Positions 36,246-48,138 of a stretch of 64,000 nt of DNA are shown here, one piece after another. The stretch comes from Adineta vaga (taxonomy: Eukaryota; Rotifera): assembly GCA_021613535.1 (NCBI GenBank), contig CP075494.1, forward strand, positions 2,046,001-2,110,000, written 5' to 3'. The stretch's first letter is position 1. Each line of letters starts with the position of its first letter. A program made the translations under genes and the position numbers. The notes below the pieces were generated by a model that ran no database searches, had not been told where the DNA came from, and saw only the letters and a list, made by a program, of their open reading frames with translations.

Positions 36246-37530
36246 TTATGAATAATTTATCATTGTTTGGATGATCATGATTATGAAAAAGATGGAAAGA
36301 AGAGGATATTGTTGATTACTATCACTTTTCTTTGTATTCGCTATTTGTATAACAGCATCAGCAATTTTACACATATTTTTACCACGTGCAATTCGAAAAT
36401 ATCCCTTTTCTCCCCAATCTGTACCTATATTTACAAAGAAAAACTAATCAAATATATCCTTCATCAATACTCACCCCAATAATTTCTGCATAACCAATAA
36501 GGTTTTCCTTCTTCACTACCATATCCAATGATTTGTACCTAGAAAAGATTAAACAACTGTACCATCGAGCATTATTATTTATTCCTTACGACATCATCTA
36601 GAAAACCTTCAGAACATGATGGTTCATCATAAATACCTCCACTGTACGAAACAAAACCTTTCCCATGAACATTCATTTCTGCCCATAAAGTCGATTCTTG
36701 AATCCATTCTAACATTTGATTTTCATCAGGTTTTGCCATTCGTTTAATTGTATCAAACTATATAGTTACAAAAAATAAATCGAAATTTTCTTATAAATAT
36801 AAACCTACACTAGCATATGGTTTACATAAATTCGGTTCACATCGACCAAGTGCTTTTGGATAATCTATTTTTCGACAAATACCACTCATATTTTTTATAC
36901 AATCAAAAGTATCAATAGGTTGTCGACAACAATCATATACTTGTGATATACTACCAGCAATAAGTTTACCAGTTTCAATAGCATGAAGACTTTCAACAAC
37001 TTCTATATAAAAAAAATATATGATTATGTTAATATTTTTCTTTATTGATATTTACCAGTACCAACAACAGCAGTTACAATCTCTCCAACTTCATCGTGAT
37101 ACACTTCTGTAATTACACCTCTATTACGCCAATCAAGTGATTTAGGTAAATCTTTTACTTCTGTAGAAGTTTTAAATGATGATGCATAAGATTTTATCGA
37201 ACTTCTTCGTGAAGATACAAGTTCCTATAGAAATGAATGGCTCGTATATTAATATAGATATTAATAAATAGAACCTACTTGAATACGTCGATCAGATAAA
37301 TGATTAATTGCTATTGTATAAGTTGCATGTGGATAATTTTGTTGAAAAGAATGAATTTCATTAAGATTTTCGCTAAATATTTGTTTACGTTGAATTTCTT
37401 CCTCAATTGTTTTATATTGTTTATTATATTTTTGTTTAAATTCATTCCATTCAACCGATAAATCAGCAACAACTGTGCCAAATAATACGAAAATGACTGT
37501 AAATTTGAAAATGAAACGTTTACTCAACAT
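36246..37530 (-). CDS. Cathepsin-like (papain fold, C1A) pseudoprotease without catalytic Cys and His
   Basis: Six exons: 37530-37279, 37224-37056, 37002-36809, 36757-36590, 36538-36475 and 36424-36246. They close into 341 codons. Residues 1-22 are a signal peptide; 25-84 form an I29 inhibitor prodomain (WNEFKQKYNKQYKTIEEE...NHLSD). The mature part starts LPKSLDWRNRGVITEV as in cathepsins L. Where active enzymes have the Q-G-x-C-G-S-C-W segment this protein has EVGEIVTAVVG, so the catalytic Cys and oxyanion Gln are gone. The His position (usually D-H-A-V/G) reads FLDDVVQIIGYG, so His is also lost, while the Asn region remains (RNYWGTDWGEKGY). The frame is intact across six exons, which argues for a retained non-enzymatic protein rather than decay. 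The C-terminus ends in a hydrophobic stretch (LLSIFFIIMIIQ). Confidence 0.85.
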
Positions 37531-37684
37531 TTTTATAAAATAATATGAAAATGTATATATGTTTCATGTTTGATAGATAAGAACTATAGATAAAGAATTA
37601 ATCATCGCCGCAACAGAATATGGATACAAGTAAGTTTAGGACAAAATATTTTATTTGATAATTTTTGTTGATTTCATTCAATAA

Positions 37685-38600
37685 AAAAAATCATTTGGTT
37701 CGATTATTCGATGATCTAACATAACCATATGAAGACTTTCAATAAATAAATGTGTTAAATTTGGTAAACAATAAATAATCAATGGTTGAATATGATTCAA
37801 AGATGCGTCATTAAAATGAATAGTATGAACACTAGATAAACTTACATTTTTATAATCTTCATCTTTTTGATTAGTCCATTCTGTTATATTGAAGATAATT
37901 GTAGTTGAATTTGGTATTTTTGTTTCAATTAATTTTATTAAATCAGACTTAATTTGATTAAAATGAGTAAAACCATAGAAGATAGATTTGATAATTCTTC
38001 ATTGTTTTTAATTGGATGAATTTTAGTTATAATTAATTCTAAATCTTTTAAATTAGGACAATATGGAGTAATATAATACAGTAAAACCTCTCTATAGTGG
38101 ACACTCTCGGGACCATTCAAAAGTGTCCACTATATAGAGGTGAGATATTTTGCAGAACAGTTCTTTCAAACATAGAGTCGATATGTTTTGCAGATAACTA
38201 AGGGTTTCTAGTGAACAATACAAGATGCTACTGTGTATCGTTACTCCTTCTTGCATTCATATTTGCTCTCGATAATAGAATAGTTGTCAAAATATAGCCG
38301 AATTTTTCCTATGAGCACTAACAGACTTTCAAAAAATCTTTATCGTATATGATTATATTCAAATGTCCACTATACGGAGGTGCCCACTATATAGGAGTGT
38401 CCACTATGAGAGGTTCTACTGTAGTTAAATAAATTATAATTATTTTCTCTAATATACAATTATCAATTCTATATTTCCTCTGTAAAAATAAAAATATAGA
38501 TTTAGATAGCATTTTTCTATATTCCAATATCAACTAAATTCCCTAACCGACTGCCACATATATTTACAACCATTGATGATCTTGATTGTGGTAAACAAAT
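37685..38600 (-). pseudogene. F-box/LRR-like gene relic, frameshifted and carrying a MITE
   Basis: On the minus strand, segments such as CPNLKDLELIITKIHPIKNN, LIKLIETKIPNSTTIIFNIT and HIQPLIIYCLPNLTHLFIES read as leucine-rich, LRR-like sequence typical of rotifer F-box proteins (compare 50640-51817). There is a frame change near 37975. The coding sequence is split at 38079-38421 by a TIR element: coding on one side (LEKIIIIYLT) resumes as YYITPYCPN on the other. No intact start is found. Confidence 0.55.
38079..38421. mobile_element. Tigger/pogo-type MITE with TA target duplication
   Basis: Ends cagtaaaacctctctatagt and (reverse complement of the right end) cagtagaacctctcatagtg form about 26-bp terminal inverted repeats. 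It is flanked by TA on both sides (38077-38078 and 38422-38423). The CAG-x-x-x-AACCTC start is typical of Tigger/pogo elements of the Tc1-mariner superfamily. At 343 bp without an ORF it is non-autonomous. Internal copies of tgtccactatatagaggtg repeat the TIR motif near both ends. Confidence 0.85.
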
Positions 38601-39411
38601 AGTAGGAATAAAAACAGTTGTCACTATTTTGTGCATGTGCACGTTTAAAAACAGAGAGAGTGAGGGACGTTAATTCAAAAAGCACAAGCAAATCAACAAA
38701 ACTGATGAGGAAAGAAAGAACTTCAATGCAGCGTAGAAATGCAAGAAAATGGCCTTTAAATTATTTAAACCACTATTTACCACAAATAAGCAATGGCTAT
38801 AGACGTAGGGTATTTTAGACTAGGATTCGAGTTTTTTCTAAAAGGATTCGCCTATAGGTTAGACCAAACGCTGAAACTTCATACATCGATAGAGCTCGAG
38901 TTGCTCTATCGATTGAATAACTTCGATCCTATCTTTGAACGTACTATAGTGGTAAAAATCACTAAATAGTAAACCATTACTAATGAATTTACTATATCCA
39001 AAAAATATTGACTTAAAGATTAGATCAGTGTTGGACCAAGATAGAACTCGATGAGATCTATCGATTGAGTACCATGGATGTTATGTTGAAATTAATTATA
39101 ATCAACAAAGGCTGTTGTAAATGAATTTAAGACAGAATAATAGCAGGAAAAACGAAGTATATACGCTGCTTTTTTAAAAACGTTTCTATTTAGTGATAGT
39201 ACTACATAACAAAACATGAATATTGAATATTAACATTTATTAGAAAAAAATTAAGTACAGAAAAACTAGATGCATATAATTATACAGTAAAGATGTCATC
39301 TAGAACAGTGTTGAAGAGACGTACAGGCCTGCGTACTTCGTTTAGAAAATATCTCCATATATAAAAAAGTATAGAGCAGATAATAGTTACTTATAGAACT
39401 ATAATATATAA

Positions 39412-40130
39412 TACTAGCGGAGATACCCGCTGCAAAAACGACACAATTTACGTTTTTCATCTACAGCAGTGCTTTTCTTATCACCCACAGGACCTCTCCG
39501 TTCGTATTTATCCGTCGTGTATCAAAAAATCCTCACACCCTCCTTTTCCGCCCTGACTTAGTTAGTGTAATCTTTCAGATCGTCACTCAGCGTACGTTAC
39601 CTGTCTTCCACACGTCTTTCTCCTCCGTACTGAGATTCTTCCTATATCCCTTTTTGCGTCATGTACCAGGTCTTTTTTTCAGAACTTCGCATCTCTTCAT
39701 TAGTTCTTTCCTACTGATTTTGTCTCGCTATGCATAAGATATACAACTCTGTTCCTTTTAAATCCACACCCACTGTCCCGCTGCAACTCATTCTCTACTT
39801 TATAAACTTCACTTCTACTCTACACAGGTAGAGTAGTCATTTCACTCCAGATTCAGTTTTTTTGAGAACCCAACCCACGCTTTGTAGTTGTCTATCCTGG
39901 ATGCAGACACCCACACCCACCCTCATTCCTTTATGCCATCTTGAGAGCGAAATTTTACACGCGCCGCCACTGCCATCCCTTGACCGCCATTCTAACCCCA
40001 TGTCGACCTTACTCTGGATCGAGGAAAGCATTGTGGAAAGTTTGGTGACGTTAGCTGTTACAGGAAACGTATGCATAACGAACAAACTTTCTTCTTTATA
40101 TATATAGAAGATTATATAGATAGATAGATA
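39412..40130 (+). mobile_element. Unclassified transposon copy (tactagcgg start, tatata tail)
   Basis: Starts tactagcggagatacccgct and ends catgcataacgaac-aaactttcttctttatatatatagaag followed by a short gata tract. It contains the unit gaaagtttggtgacgttagc. A C-rich telomere-like stretch (gacacccacacccaccctca) lies at about 39905. No coding capacity. The nearly full-length start and tail make this the best reference copy in the window. Confidence 0.6.
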
Positions 40131-40254
40131 TAGATTAAAGAACCTTTAACTGTCACATTTATTGCAAGAAATAAATAGTATCAAATAAAAAAACCTCAAA
40201 ACTGGAGCACATTCTGTAAGTTTCTACCAAAATAACGACAATTGAAATTCAATA

Positions 40255-40731
40255 CGACTTGGGTGAAATTTCACCCAGACATCGATTCCCACCCTCAAAT
40301 CAATATATTTTGATACGGAACGTGTAAATTACCGTAGATGTGCGCTCAAACGGCCTTCGGCCGCCTTCGCTATCAATTATTTAAAGTTTTTGAAATGCTG
40401 CAATCCTATTGGTCAGTTTCATAGATTGCCCGTAGGAAGCGTAGAATTCATTTTTTTCGGAACAAAGTAAATGTCGACCTTCCCGTGGGCCTAGAGAAGC
40501 ATTGTGGAAAGTTTGGGAATGTTAGCTATCATTGAACTGCCTGGGTGAAATTTCACCCACGCTCCCCACCCTCACCCCCTGATGACCATTCTAACCCCAT
40601 GTAGACCTTTCCTAGGACCTAAGGAAGCATCGTAGAAAGTTTGGTGATCGTGGCTATTACAGCGACTGAATGCATAGCGAACAGACAGGCAGGCAGACAA
40701 ACTTTCTTCCTTATATATATAGAAGATTAAA
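40255..40731 (+). mobile_element. Second, 5'-truncated copy of the same transposon
   Basis: Two further units (gaaagtttgggaatgttagc at about 40506 and gaaagtttggtgatcgtggc at about 40635) are followed by gcatagcgaacagacaggca, aactttcttccttatatata and gaagatt. The motif ggtgaaatttcaccca occurs twice (40262 and 40546), suggesting an internal tandem. Confidence 0.6.
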
Positions 40732-40747
40732 TTAGTCAAAAAAGAAC

Positions 40748-43700
40748 TCAAACATTTTGTTTATTATTTGATTCATTTTGCATATCAAGACGAGTCTCTG
40801 ATACGACTGGTGTTTTCGGTTTACTGGGTGATTGATTATCTTCTGTATTATTTGTTGGTTGTTGTTCTTCTTGATTCGTTACAAATGTTTCTATAACTAT
40901 ATTAATTATAAATAATTTCTTCTTTTACTGGAAAAAATATTACCTGATTTCTTTTGTTTACTATATGGAGGATCTTCTCTGGACATTTTAACACGTGCCA
41001 TTGCAGTCATAATCCAATCCATTGAATCAATCAACTAAATATACAAATATAATTCTTCATATTAAAATATATTTATCAATACTTTATCAAGACGAGCATC
41101 TATATTATCAACTCGATCAGATATATTCGAATGCATAGATAATAATTTCTCATTAGTTTCCATATGTATACGTGTAAGAGCGACATTCAATTGATTTGTA
41201 TCAAACTTTTGTTGATTTGATTCATTAGTATTCTTCGACATAGCTTCGAATCTGTAAATATGAATAAATCAAAACATATTTTGATCTTTAATTGCAATAC
41301 TTACGAAACATCTGTTGTTATTATATTCGAAGCCGCAGCTATTTGTGCATCGAATAAATGTCGAACATAATCATTTGTTGAATATCGTTCAAATTCTGAC
41401 CAAGCTTTGTCAACACTATCATTAGCTGGAATCATTTCTAAACGAATATAGTTAAGATTAAACATCATATATGCAAAGAATTCATATTCTACTTACTAAA
41501 ATATCGTTTTTCTTTATTTATTATAGAACATTTACTTAAACACCATTTACCAAAATCAACTAACGAAATAAGAAATGTCAATGGAGGAAATAATGCTGGT
41601 CGACCGTAATAATCACGAACTAAACCACAACGATCATAAGCCCAAATATATCGTGCTTGTTCTTGAATATTGGTTATTGTAAAACTAAAATATTCCGTAT
41701 TTTCTTTGTCATCATATTATTATTCAATTTGCTAATTTACTTAAATAAAGCAATAAGTAAATTGACCAAGAGAATATTAACAAATAACATATGAAAAGCA
41801 AATAGAACTTGTGTAGCTATAGTTGTACTAGCATTTGGTGTTTCTAGAAAAAAGAAATTTAATTGAAATAAAGATTAATTGTTCGATTCATTTTACCGTT
41901 TAGAGTGGAAAGTTCATCACCAATATTACCAAGAATAAAATAATAAACTGGATAAACAATTTTTGCAAAGAATTCTCGACCATCAAAAGGAAAAGTATTG
42001 TACGCTATCATTGCTCTTGATCTTATTCCATAACCAAGAATAAAAACCACAATAATAAAGGAAAAAAATAACATATCATTTGCCTATATTAATAATTCTA
42101 ATTATATACACTAACATTAAATTTCTAAAGACATACCATTTTTCGTATCATAACCAATTTTGGACCTAGAAGACGAAAAATACCAATAAATAGAATCGAA
42201 CGAATAAACCATAATTCTAGATCGTATGCCAATACAATTCTATGAAAAATAATTCATTTTAGTATAATTCTAATGTAATGATAATACTTATACCTTGCAG
42301 CTCCGAATGTTTCTGTATCTTTAAGAATAAAACGTAATATAAGTCCAACATAGAAGAGTAAATATGCTGGAATAACAAGAAAAAGATTTGATGATCGATT
42401 CATCACATCAAAATGGCTCAAAAATTTCCTTTTCCATGATAAACCATCTTGGAAATAGAACTATAATTTATAAATAATAAAACGAAAAAGATTAGATGAA
42501 TTAGAATTTATAAACCTGTCGAATATCTTCTATGAGCATTGTAGATACGAATATGATAGTTAAAATTTCAGTCCAATGAATATCGGGAGTACTGTCTGAA
42601 GATGGATTAAATGCATAGAGCATATAATAACTGAAGAACATCAGGAAAAGAATATAACCAAACTAAATAAAAAAACTCAACTAGAAAGACTTTTCTATGA
42701 ATGAAAATATAAAAATCTTACACAAGTATAACAATATTTAACAAATGGACGGTTATGAAAATGTTTAAAATTTTTAAATGTTGATTCATCTATGTGATAA
42801 TCATCTCCATAATTAATACCATTTTTAGCCAATGGTCGTTCATTTATTGATTGTTTAGTGGTCTGTAAAGCTATGAATAATCATATATCATCATGAATAT
42901 ATCAACTTACATTCGTTTGCACAGTTTTTTTCCGAGAATATATTATTTTGTCATAAAATGAAAACAAAGATTGTGCAACACCTAATGTTAACAAACCCAT
43001 GATAAGGCTAGTACGTTCTCGTGTAGAATCAATTTTATCAAACCATATCTTCGTTAATAAAGCATCACATGCATCTTCATTTAAAAATTTCTTATTTTCA
43101 GCAGCAATAGCCACTTGTAAACAAGTTACTTTTCCGTAGAGATCTACTTGTCGTATAATCAATTCACATACTTGTTCACGATCATAAAGATACGAACAAC
43201 GAATACATTCAATTGCATACATTTCAAAATCATCTGCTTCATCATTTAATTTATCTTTTGAATGTTGATCAGGTGCATAGCTTATTAATGATTTAAGAAT
43301 TTTTGAAGCAATCAATGCTGAACAAATACGAATTTTTAATTGACTAAGAAAAAATTTTGCCATATCAAGTCGATGAGTAAGTATACACCATAGAAAAAGA
43401 TCACGATAAATATATTCACTATCAGTTTGACTATTTGAGATTTCTGGTATTACTTTCTGTTGATTTGATGATATTTTATGATGATATAATGGTTCCATAA
43501 AATCTCCAACTAAAATTTTAAGTATTTGACCTAAATATATTCCTTTTTCAGAAATAAGCTTTTCATCGATTCTTTCGAGTAGATACAATGAATCAGTCTA
43601 AAGAAGAGAGGAGAGAGAAAAAAACAAAGCACTTATTGTTCTAAAAATTTTCTAAATCATTCATCAATACATTTTTGCGCATTGTACTTGTATATAATTC

Positions 43701-45875
43701 TTTCAGATAAGTATTCCATGATGTATCTGTATTATTTTGTTTTGAATCAGCAGTAGAAACAAATAAACTAGCTAAATCAATACCAAGTTTAGAGAAATTA
43801 CTGACAAATACTACTAGATTTTTGCTAAGAGCATCAAGAATTAATCTCCGATTATCTTTCATCTATACAATAAACAACATTATAAAAATATCAAATAAAG
43901 ATCATAGCATACTTTTTTTGGATCTTTCCAATTAATTGTATTGATTAATAAATGATTTTCAGTAACATTAGCAACATTCCAACGAAGTGCAAGACGTATT
44001 TGTTCATCAACTGCATTAGCATGGTTTGTAGTATTTTGTGAATGAGATTCTCGTGCTAAGAAAAATAGAAAATTTGATATTGATTAAGAAAAGAATTCAT
44101 CTAACCTTGAACCATTGCATCGTAAATCTTATTTTCTAAACGATCTGATAAATTCATATCAAAAACATGCATTCGATTACGAAAAGGTAATTTTAAACAA
44201 ATTGCAAACCAATATAAATATTGTGCAAATTTATCTTCTTCATGCAAATCTAGTAATTCACTTGTAGATATTTTTGTGCCAATAAGTAAATATTCTTTCT
44301 GTCTGATACTTTCATAGAGTTTCCTTACATCTTTTAAAATATCTGAACGTATTTCGCCGAATACGTTCAAAATTTCTTCTAAACTGAAAATTAAATTATT
44401 TTACATTATTCAAAACTATTATTATAGTTATACATACATCTTTCCTCTAGGCATTTGTTTAAATGAATATTTATCCATTTTATCATGTTCAATGGATTCA
44501 GCAAGATCTAAAATAAAGTTATTATTCATTGAATATTGAAAAAAATGTTGATAATACTTTTAGTTAACTTCAAATATTTACACAATAATGTAGCTAATGG
44601 ACCACTTTGCTGTATGAGATAAAATCAATTATGATAAAAGCAAAATAAGAATAACTTACATCAATAATAACAACTGGAATGTTGTTATACACATAATTGA
44701 ATATGGATTTGAGAGCATGAAGATCAGCTCCTGCAAGAATTGCCAATAATGGTACTAGAATAAGATGAAAAAAATAGATTTTTTAAATAGAATTTCAAAA
44801 AGAATAACTAACTTTTTCGTCGTGTTCCATTTGATATATGTATCGCAAGTTTTGAAGCAAAATCACCAGTATCCATCGAACCATGTGTACCATCATCGAA
44901 AAAAATATATTGTGTAAGATTAGGTTCTAACGTATATCGAGCAAGTGTTGTATGGTATTTTGTATTTTCATCAATATTCTCGATGTTGTGCATAGGCGAA
45001 AATTTAAGCAAATGATCAGTTATATTATACTTGGATTCTATTATTGATGGATCAGGTATATTACCCCATTTACCAATCCCGACTGCTCGAAAATTAATCT
45101 GAGGATTTTTCACACGACTTTTATAAACAACTTCACCGATAAGTTGTGAAATGGTATCTTCTTTGTAAGTATTTGTGATAATACATGCATCTAAAATTGA
45201 ATAGAATATTTTATTGATATATATGCGAATAATTGTAGAAGTCCTACTAGATGCTGTAGCTGCATCAGCAATGCCTTTCAAAACTGCTTTCTCTAATTTC
45301 ACATTCAGTAGAGAACTTGTATCACTTATTATACGTATAATCAAACCAGGTAAATGCATATCCCATATACTCAATAAAACTAAACAGAGCTGATCAAGAT
45401 CTGTCTTAATACTACAACGTAAATACTATAGAATAAATAAGAATAATCAATATTATTTTGCTGTTAAAAGATATTAATACATACAGGACTCTTCGATTGA
45501 GGTAAACAACCATAGACAATCGTCGGTTCTTCCTTGGTATGCCTTTTCCAAGACCATACTTCATTACGATGATCACTTTTGATAGTACTATCCTCATGAA
45601 CTGATTTATGTTGATTACAAACACAAAAATCATTATCAACTCTAATAGATACAACGATTAAATGAGTTTATATTTCAGATGAACTGTGAATGCATACTCT
45701 CGTGGAATGAAGGTAACACATGTTCGTTGTTGAAACTGTAATCGATTTATAGCAGCCTTCCAAGCTGGTAGTTTATCCTATAGTTCAATTTGAAATAAGA
45801 ATCAAACAAAAGAAACAGAACTTGTTTTATACATACATCTATAACTGTTGAGCTTTTTGGAAGCGATGAAAGCAT
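40748..45875 (-). CDS. TRPM-like cation channel, 22 exons
   Basis: Exons (minus): 45875-45837, 45777-45698, 45641-45485, 45425-44813, 44754-44660, 44609-44558, 44507-44438, 44383-44106, 44055-43913, 43862-43671, 43597-42911, 42862-42722, 42662-42516, 42460-42294, 42239-42137, 42083-41897, 41843-41741, 41684-41497, 41437-41305, 41251-41083, 41034-40944, 40890-40748. They close into 1325 codons. The N-terminus has TRPM-homology (SLOG-like) signatures: WSWKRHTKEEPT, LRCSIKTDLDQLCLVL, VGIGKWGNI, IFFDDGTHG, IPLLAILAGA. A helical repeat region follows (RDLFLWCILTHRLDMAKFF). Six membrane segments lie in exons 11-17, with pore region VYPVYYFILGNIGDELSTLN and S6 FVNILLVNLLIALF. A TRP-helix region (IQEQARYIWAYDRCGLVRDY, then RPALFPPL) and a C-terminal coiled coil (IHMETNEKLLSMHSNISDRV) follow. 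No Nudix or kinase domain is present. Probably a Ca2+-permeable channel of the plasma membrane. Exon 10's donor is the least certain. Confidence 0.88.
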
Positions 45876-46154
45876 CTTTTCGAACTGAGTAGTAATTTAT
45901 TTTGTTAACAATAGAAGATTATATAGCTCTTTTTATTTCTGTTTACTATTGATGGAAAAAACCCCTGTAAAGTTTATTTTAAAAGAATTGAGGAATGAAG
46001 TGTAGACTCTTGTACATAATAAAATAATGAGAAAAAACCCTGATTTTTAATTCTTTTCCTTTCCCTAAGAGGAGAAAAAAAATGATTTTCACCCCAATTG
46101 TGAATTGGTTTCGTATAAATATATTCTTTTTTTTTAATTCAGTAAGCAAAAGAG

Positions 46155-47827
46155 ATGAGTGACGATACTGAACAGAAATATCAACAAATGGTTAAAGAAA
46201 TTGGAGAAATTTGTTCACTTTTATTTCAAAATTTTGACAACAGAAACACGTGCAACATGCATAACTATAAAATTAAACACATTAGTTCGTATTTATTATG
46301 TTGATCAATTTAAATCTATTACGTCAAAACCAAAATTTTTAACTTTGACCCATGCGTTTATAACGGAAACTTACATGATACCTACTTCAGACAAATACAT
46401 AAAGTATCATCCTCGAATTTTTAACTTATTACTTATGAATTATGCTAAAGATGATTTTCTCGTCAAATTTCTGAAGAAGTTTTCTCTAAATGAATCAATA
46501 CCAATGACAAGTAAGATTATATAGTATTCTTCTATTAGTGTTCGCAAAAATATAGAGTATGATCGTTGAGAAGCATTACTTACTGTGAAATCCTACATTG
46601 ATAACCTCTTTCTTGACTGAAATCTATATTTAGATCCGGATGTGAATGATAACCAATGCTCACAAACTATTGATAATAATGCCAAAGGTTTACTACTTAG
46701 AGTCATATCATTTGCTCGTGATCTCAGTACTAGCATTGTCATACAATCCATCGAAGATTTCAATAATAATTATCAACTCTTAATGAAATCACTTCTGACA
46801 TATATCGATCATTTTTTGAATATTTATGATGGGAATACAACAAACAGCTTTCTTACGGACATCATAGACTATATATATTGTGGATAAGAGCTAATTTAAC
46901 TGGTAAAGCAATACTAGTGCCAGTTTTTATCGATGCACAATATGCTGATACTACCATCAAATGGGCCAAAACAACCATCCTTTCCTAATATTATTAAACG
47001 ATTCGGAGAACAAATTGTGCTAATCATTTACAATTTATCAAGACATATGAAAGGCTTGAAAATGTTGCGAAAAGGTAAAGTACTCAATACTTTGAAAAAT
47101 CTCAAATTGTTTATAGAAAAATCAGACCAACAGCAATTAAAAATATCATTTGGTATATTTCGGATTACAAACACTATTGTGATGAACTAAGAAATGATGA
47201 TCTTTTATACACTCTAATACGATGTCTTGCTAAACATCCTAAACAAGATGTTGCGAAACGAACTTGATGGAATCTACAACGGCTTGATTATTCGGAATTA
47301 TCAGAAAATATATTAAAAATTGTTAAAACACCACAAATATATGTTAGTTAGAATTTGGACGATGTAGAATTTTGTCGTTTATTCGTTGACATTTTACGTC
47401 AGACTATTAGTTTACCAATCTGAGTCGACTTTAATGAACTAGAGGAATTGGAAGATCCATGGGAATACATTGCTCCAGCAATTAAATCAGCAACAATAAT
47501 TATTATCTTAGCATCGAGTTTCTACGCTAATAGTAATTATAATCGACAAGAATTGACTTATACATTGTAAAAAATCAAATCATCTACTAAAAAAAACGTT
47601 TTGTTGTCGTCGGAATCGAGTATGGCTTACATTTTAATCCATTGCCAATTGATAATCTTTTTAAAATAGACGAAACTATCTCATATGACGAAAAAACTCT
47701 TCAAAATTTGGCACGTAAAGTAACTGATCTAGGGGTACTATCAAAAGACAACAAACAAACGTTTGTTTTCTTGTTCACCTCATATTGTCACTCAATCAAG
47801 TATTTATACTCTCATGTAAATCAATAG
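46155..47827 (+). pseudogene. Decayed tandem copy of the helical-TIR gene
   Basis: It aligns along its length with the intact gene at 48139-50304, including the intron position (donor after 46510, acceptor at about 46633). In-frame stops occur (for example ATATATGTTAGTTAG where the intact gene has IYISYN, and CCAATCTGAGTCGAC where it has PIWVD), with frameshifts near 46886 and a deletion of roughly 300 bp around 47170. The N-terminal part is also shortened. No full-length product is possible. Confidence 0.85.
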
Positions 47828-48138
47828 AACACTTAGCATCATATATTACATAGAATTTTTCACTTGTGAATTCATATAATATGTTAAAGAATAACTATAC
47901 TACTATATCTGGATGATATGTAAGTGCTTGTCCTTGATATCTTCGTTATCCCCTTTCAATCTCATTCTAAGTCAAGCTAGAAAGAGAGAGTTTCAAATCC
48001 TGCATTTTTTTGGCACCTGCTATAGTTGATTATTGTAATGACTGACTATGTCTTTATTTTCCTTTGTAGATATAAATCTTCTTTGAACGTATTTATAATT
48101 CATATAAATATATTTTTTATTTAATATAATAACAATAG

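Larger units (their letters stand above)
38601..40747. other. Intergenic region with transposon copies
   Basis: 38.6-39.4 kb has no gene (the ORF at 38618-38818 is basic and random-looking). Two short related palindromic stretches around 'agagctcgagttgctctatc' (38890) and 'agaactcgatgagatctatc' (39045) are noted. 39.4-40.73 kb is transposon-derived. The final 20 bp flank the stop of the TRPM-like gene. Confidence 0.5.

Noticed and set aside
38890-39080. Two related palindromic stretches (agagctcgagttgctctatc and agaactcgatgagatctatc)
   Set aside because: Short, imperfect and without further copies in the window; no function or element can be assigned.
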